Assembly: GCA_023393455.1 (NCBI GenBank)
Contig: JAEWLJ010000017.1
Coordinates: forward strand, 69,465 to 133,464
Direction: 5' to 3'
Length of the DNA stretch: 64,000 bases
Source of the DNA: Methanobacteriota archaeon
Lineage (GTDB): Archaea; Halobacteriota; Methanomicrobia; Methanomicrobiales; Methanoculleaceae
The translations under genes and the position numbers were made by a program. Positions 59,912 through 64,000 of the stretch are shown piece by piece (the first letter of the stretch is position 1; every line of letters starts with the position of its first letter). The notes under the pieces are model-generated. The model ran no database searches. It was not told the origin of the DNA and saw only the letters and a program-made list of their open reading frames with translations.

Positions 59912-61450
59912 ATGAGGACGGCAGCACGTATCTCGCTCTTTACCGCCATGCTGATGGTGCTGCTCGCGATCATCCTTATCCACGATCTGCACCTCATACT
60001 GACCGGAGCCGGATGGAGCCCTTTTTCGAGGGGGCTCTCGCTCTTTCTCGTCGGCGTCACGGCGTTCGGCGTGATCCAGTTTGTGAGCTACGCCGATCAC
60101 CTCCTGCGGTCAATCTATGCCTACCGCCCCACGGCACCGCAAGAGCCGGGGGCGCCGACCCCTCCCGTCGCGGTCTTCATCCCGGTCTACAACGAGGAGC
60201 CGGACGTGGTCGAGCCCTGTGTCCGGGCATGCACGGCGATCGATTACCCCGACTTCCACATCTTTCTCCTCGACGACTCCACGGATGCGCGGAAACGCTC
60301 CGCGATGAATGATATATCCCGTCGGTATGGCCTCTCTTATCTCCATCGCGACCACAGAGACGGATTCAAGGCGGGAGCGATCAATCAAGCCCTCTTACAG
60401 CTCGATGCCAGTACACCCTACCTTCTGGTCATCGACGCCGACCAGCGGGTGAGGCCGGAGATCCTCGCCGACCTCGTCCCCATCCTCGAGGCCGACCCGG
60501 CCGTATCCTTCGTCCAGACCCCGCAGTTCTTCCGAACGGAACCCCATGACCCGATAAGCGTCACGTTCTCCTACCAGCAGCACATCTACAACAAGCACGT
60601 CTGCAGGGGCCTCTCCGTCAACGACACCGCCATGCTGACGGGCTCGAACTGCCTCTTCCGGGCGAGCCATCTCGCCGCCGTCGGCGGGATGGACGAGGCG
60701 TGCATCGCCGAAGACATCGCCACGTCGTTTGTGTTCCACCTCCGGGGTCGGCGGGGAGTCTTCCTCGACACCGTCTACGCGGAGGGCGTTGCGCCGCCGG
60801 ACCTCGCCGCATACTTCACGCAGCAACTCCGCTGGGCATATGGAAACACCCAGCTCCTCGGGACGATCCTCCGGCAGCTCGTAACGCAACCCCGGAGCAT
60901 GACCGCAGCGCACTGGCTTGAGTTCCTCGTTACGGTCTCTATCTACCTGCTTGGAGGGGTGAACGTGGTGCTCTTTCTCCTCCCGGTCGCCACGCTCCTC
61001 TTCGGTATCCCGATCCTCCCCGTCTGGGTTCCCCCGGCCTTTGCCGTGGTGCTCGTCGTGGTGATCGCGATCCAGGTCGTCGTCAGCATCCGCGAGCGGC
61101 ACTACTCCCTCCATGACCTCGCGTTCTCGCAGGCGATCTTCAACACCCTCGCCTTCGTATACGCCCGGGCGATCTGGTACGCCGTCTCGGGAAGGGAACT
61201 CCCGTTCGTCGTGACGCCGAAGGTGGTTTCGGGGTCCGCCGCCCGTGTCGGGATAGGACCGGTTCTCATCGTGATTGCGGCCGTCCTGGTATCTATGGCC
61301 GTCGGCATCATGCGGGCGGTCGCGCTCGGCCCGGACTCCGGCACGGCGATCCCGCTCTTCTGGGCCTGCTACACGCTCGCGGTCCTCTCGTCGTTTCTGG
61401 TGGTCTGGCGAAGGGACGGGAGACGGTTGGCAAGGAAGATTGCTGAGTGA
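59912..61450 (+). CDS. Cellulose-synthase-like family 2 glycosyltransferase
   Basis: 512 residues. Two membrane helices lie at the N-terminus (about 7-30 and 40-62). The GT-A domain has VAVFIPVYNEEPDVVEPCVR, FLLDDS, the metal-binding VIDADQR, MDEACIAEDIATSF (TED-like acid) and QQLRWAYG (QxxRW). About five C-terminal helices follow. It polymerises or transfers a nucleotide-sugar at the membrane, like BcsA or curdlan synthase. There is no PilZ domain and no adjacent accessory gene, so the polymer is unknown. Confidence 0.88.
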   Translation: MRTAARISLFTAMLMVLLAIILIHDLHLILTGAGWSPFSRGLSLFLVGVTAFGVIQFVSYADHLLRSIYAYRPTAPQEPGAPTPPVAVFIPVYNEEPDVVEPCVRACTAIDYPDFHIFLLDDSTDARKRSAMNDISRRYGLSYLHRDHRDGFKAGAINQALLQLDASTPYLLVIDADQRVRPEILADLVPILEADPAVSFVQTPQFFRTEPHDPISVTFSYQQHIYNKHVCRGLSVNDTAMLTGSNCLFRASHLAAVGGMDEACIAEDIATSFVFHLRGRRGVFLDTVYAEGVAPPDLAAYFTQQLRWAYGNTQLLGTILRQLVTQPRSMTAAHWLEFLVTVSIYLLGGVNVVLFLLPVATLLFGIPILPVWVPPAFAVVLVVVIAIQVVVSIRERHYSLHDLAFSQAIFNTLAFVYARAIWYAVSGRELPFVVTPKVVSGSAARVGIGPVLIVIAAVLVSMAVGIMRAVALGPDSGTAIPLFWACYTLAVLSSFLVVWRRDGRRLARKIAE

Positions 61451-61492
61451 ACATCCGGAGCAGAAAGAAAAGAATTGTTTTGGGAGAGGGTC

Positions 61493-63535
61493 TTAGCGGA
61501 ACCGCTGCCAGAGGATTCTCCCCATCACCCGGAAGGTGAAGTCCAGTTCGTCGAAGATCGGGATACCGTTCTCTTTGAGGATTTTACGGCCCCGTTCCAT
61601 CGAGTCGCCGCCGAGCAGCGTCCCGACGATCATGTTCTCGGTCTTCTCGGAGAACCGGATGATCTGGTTTGCGAACTGCTCTGAGCCGATGACCAGGTTC
61701 GGGAACCCGACGACGAAGGCGATGTCCCAGCAGTCCTGGTGTTTGGCGAGCACGTTGAACGTCTGCTCGAACCGCTTCTCGTTGGCGTCACCGAGGAGGT
61801 CGATCGGGTTGTTCTTGTTCCAGAACTCAGGCAGGAGGTCGTTGAGTTCCTTCAAGACCTGCGGCGGGAGAGTGATCAGGTCGATGCCGTAGCGCTCGGC
61901 GTAGTCGGAGGAGAGAACGGCGAACCCACCGGCGTTCGTGATCACGACCGCCCGCTTGCCGCGGGGGTAGCCCTTCGGGGTCGCCAGCATCTCCGCGACC
62001 TGGAAGGTGCCGGAGAGGGTGTGGACGGGGATCACCCCGGACTCGCGGAAGGCTTCCATGTAGACGTCATACGACCCCGAGAGCGAACCCGTGTGGGACG
62101 AAGCCGCCGCCTGTCCCTTTACGGATGAACCGGCCTTGATCGCCACGACGGGTTTGGTCTTCGCGACCTCGCTGACCACCTTCATGAAGGTCTTGCCGTC
62201 CTGGATCTCCTCGACGTAGAGAATGATGCCCTTGGTCTTCGGGTCGCGCTCTACGAACCTGAGGTAGTCGATGAAGTTGAGGTCCGCCTGGTTGCCGACC
62301 GAGACGACCGCGGAGAACCCGATGTCCTGCTTGATGCTCCAGTCGACCACCGTGTTGACGATGGCTCCGCTCTGGGAGATGAAGGCGATGTTGCCGGGTT
62401 TCGGGGACTCGTGGACGTAGGTGGTGTCGATGCCCTTTGGCGGGACGATCAGGCCGAGGCAGTTCGGGCCGATAATCCGCGTGCCGTAACGCTTTGCGAT
62501 CTCTATGACCCGGTCCTCGAGCGCTTTCCCTCCCTCGCCCATCTCCTTGAACCCGGCGGTGATGATGACCGCCATGACGACGCCCTTCTGCCCGCACTCC
62601 TCGATGACGCTCGGGACGTGTTTTGCCGGGACGGTGATGACCGCCATATCAACGGGGTTCGGGATATCGAGGATGGAGGCATACGCTTTGAGCCCCTGGA
62701 TCTCCGGGCGTTTGTTGTTCACCGGGTAGAGCTGTCCGGGGAAGTGGAGGAGGTTGTGCATCACGGCGTAGCCCATCTTCTTGGGTTCGGACGAGGCCCC
62801 GATGACCGCGATCGACCGGGGGGTGAAGTACTCGACCGGCACGAAGGGCCGCTCTTTCACCACCTTATCGACCGCATCGTCGTCGACGAAGATACGGGCG
62901 TCGACGATGCAGGCTCCCGACTCATAGAGCCTGACCGGGTTGATGTCGAACTCCACGACGTGCGTGTTCTCGGCGAAGAAGCAGTTGATGGCCCACATGA
63001 CCTGGACGAGCGTCTCCTCGTCCCGCGGCCTTGACCCCCGGTAGCCCTGGATGATCGGGTAGCCGTGGATCTCCCGGATCATCTGCCGGATGGTCTCCTC
63101 AGTGATCGGCAGGATCCGTAGGGTGACGTCCCTCATCAACTCGACGAGGGTGCCTCCCATACCGAAGGTGAGCACCTTCCCGAAGGCCGGGTCGGTCTTC
63201 CCGCCGATGATCAGCTCAAGCCCCGGCGCCGCCTGCTGCTCGACGATGACGCCTTTGATCTCGGCATCAGGGTTGTACGCCTTCGCGTTTGAGACGATCT
63301 TGTCGAACGCCTCTTCTGCAGCCTGCTTTGAGGATATACTGACGATAACACCGCCCGCGTCGCTCTTATGGACGATCTGGGGCGAGTGGATCTTCATGAC
63401 GACCGGGAACCCGATCTTCTCCGCCGTCTTGCCTGCTTCTGCAGGGGTCTTGACGATCGCATGTTCGGGTACCGGCACACCGTATTGATTCAGGAGATCG
63501 TACGATTCGAACTCGCTCAGCATTCTTTTGACCAT
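61493..63535 (-). CDS. ADP-forming acetyl-CoA synthetase, fused beta-alpha chain
   Basis: 680 residues from the ATG at 63535, with GAGGAG about four bases upstream. Residues about 1-225 are the ATP-grasp (beta) part (IGFPVVMKIHSPQIVHKSDA). Residues about 240-370 bind CoA (SIAVIGASSEPKKMGYAVMH). Residues about 375-680 are the ligase part with the phospho-His in AASSHTGSLSG, near residue 480. It interconverts acyl-CoA, ADP and phosphate with acid, CoA and ATP. The beta part precedes the alpha part here, whereas other fused forms have alpha first. CCTATAAACC, about 145 bp upstream on its strand, may be the TATA box. Confidence 0.88.
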   Translation of the reverse strand: MVKRMLSEFESYDLLNQYGVPVPEHAIVKTPAEAGKTAEKIGFPVVMKIHSPQIVHKSDAGGVIVSISSKQAAEEAFDKIVSNAKAYNPDAEIKGVIVEQQAAPGLELIIGGKTDPAFGKVLTFGMGGTLVELMRDVTLRILPITEETIRQMIREIHGYPIIQGYRGSRPRDEETLVQVMWAINCFFAENTHVVEFDINPVRLYESGACIVDARIFVDDDAVDKVVKERPFVPVEYFTPRSIAVIGASSEPKKMGYAVMHNLLHFPGQLYPVNNKRPEIQGLKAYASILDIPNPVDMAVITVPAKHVPSVIEECGQKGVVMAVIITAGFKEMGEGGKALEDRVIEIAKRYGTRIIGPNCLGLIVPPKGIDTTYVHESPKPGNIAFISQSGAIVNTVVDWSIKQDIGFSAVVSVGNQADLNFIDYLRFVERDPKTKGIILYVEEIQDGKTFMKVVSEVAKTKPVVAIKAGSSVKGQAAASSHTGSLSGSYDVYMEAFRESGVIPVHTLSGTFQVAEMLATPKGYPRGKRAVVITNAGGFAVLSSDYAERYGIDLITLPPQVLKELNDLLPEFWNKNNPIDLLGDANEKRFEQTFNVLAKHQDCWDIAFVVGFPNLVIGSEQFANQIIRFSEKTENMIVGTLLGGDSMERGRKILKENGIPIFDELDFTFRVMGRILWQRFR

Positions 63536-64000
63536 GGTGTCTCCTCGTGTCTTTGAGTGTCGCTACTCAGGCGATTTTGTGATCCTGCGAGTTCATCTTC
63601 CCTGAACGATGGGCCGTTTCCGGGAATGCAGAACCAGCAAGTAGGAATGAACTGTAAAGCGTGGTCTCATATTTGGTTTATAGGTTTTGTAATGATTCTA
63701 CATGATAAATGCCCCGGAGAGGGTATCGAATACCGATAAAATCCTGCTGAATCGAAATTTAGGCGATATAAAATCTCTATTTTCGGATAGCATGTGAGGT
63801 CTCTTCTGTGGATGCCCAACCGTGAGAGCCGGGATCTTCGCCGAAAAATGCCGTCCGGGAGAGAGGGAGGTCGTCCCAAAAAGATCTCCGAACCTTCGGT
63901 ATACCTTAACCGAGTCCTTACTTCCCGGTTATCTATCATTTGAACCACATTCTGGACAAGAAGGGTGAAACGGTTTATCCATTGGATATCGCCACTCGGG
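63536..64000. other. Intergenic right edge of the window
   Basis: About 465 bp with no coding frame I can support. It includes the promoter region of the acyl-CoA synthetase, a short palindrome GGTATCGAATACC at 63724-63736, and the second copy of a dispersed repeat at the edge. Confidence 0.4.
63971..64000 (-). repeat. Dispersed repeat copy (matches 43411-43437 inverted)
   Basis: The reverse complement begins CCCGAGTGGCGATATCCAA, identical for 19 bases to 43411-43429, and continues with partial similarity. It is cut by the window edge, so its full extent cannot be judged. Confidence 0.55.

Noticed and set aside
1..64000. CRISPR array or rRNA operon
   Set aside because: No regularly spaced short repeats and no rRNA-like sequence were seen. 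The only repeats found are the ones listed.

Overview
The window looks like chromosomal DNA of a hydrogenotrophic methanogen of the order Methanomicrobiales, most likely Methanoculleus or a close relative. The order-level call rests on four coenzyme F430 genes (cfbA, cfbE, cfbD, cfbB), the methanogenesis marker proteins Mmp10 and Mmp9, a geranylgeranyl reductase for archaeal lipids, an ADP-forming acetyl-CoA synthetase, DcmR/FilR1-type regulators and archaeal TATA promoters. The genus is an inference from overall gene style and high GC content. No similarity search was run.

Layout. 1-3.7 kb: the end of a histidine kinase, a MEDS-PadR regulator, a receiver-PAS protein and tRNA-Leu(GAG). 3.9-7.6 kb: a small conserved protein, diphthine-ammonia ligase overlapped by a glutamine-amidotransferase-like protein without its catalytic Cys, Mmp10, and a UPF0248 protein. 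7.6-9.9 kb is a scrapyard: tRNA-Thr(TGT), tRNA remnants, an IS5-type element with a slippery A7 frameshift site, a PIN gene cut by it, and a stub of purL. 9.9-11.1 kb: a DUF4143 ATPase with a perfect palindrome on its start codon. 11.4-19.4 kb: a membrane-anchored winged-helix regulator divergent from seven membrane, lipoprotein or surface (PGF-CTERM) genes. Three of their promoters carry the same 28-bp element.

19.4-20.9 kb is mostly empty, followed by a 1004-residue receiver/PAS/GAF kinase. 24-27.1 kb: broken acetyltransferase and nucleotidyltransferase genes, then an AT-richer restriction-modification pair ending at tRNA-Glu(TTC). 27.2-32.2 kb: ilvE and the F430 operon. 32.7-35.2 kb: a Mmp9-CitG-DUF447 operon. 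35.2-37.3 kb: four tandem fasciclin genes without signal peptides, each with its own TATA box. 37.3-43.3 kb is DNA repair: a frameshifted UV endonuclease, a MutY-like glycosylase and a 1259-residue Fe-S nuclease/helicase. 43.5-49.7 kb: a winged-helix nucleotidyltransferase, a secreted fasciclin lipoprotein, a thioredoxin-NHL protein, a TIM-barrel protein, a small Cys-motif protein, a UbiA prenyltransferase and a FilR1-type regulator. 49.9-55.4 kb: a ComEC-like metallo-beta-lactamase with a DUF3006 partner, geranylgeranyl reductase with an RNase III-like protein and an ATP-cone protein, and a MATE exporter. 55.4-64 kb: a PAS-GAF kinase, an HdrC-HdrB fusion, superoxide dismutase, a cellulose-synthase-like glycosyltransferase and the ADP-forming acyl-CoA synthetase.

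The best candidates for something undescribed are the surface-protein cluster with its shared promoter element (11.4-19.4 kb), the Dph6/amidotransferase-like pair and the tandem fasciclin array. No rRNA genes or CRISPR arrays were seen.
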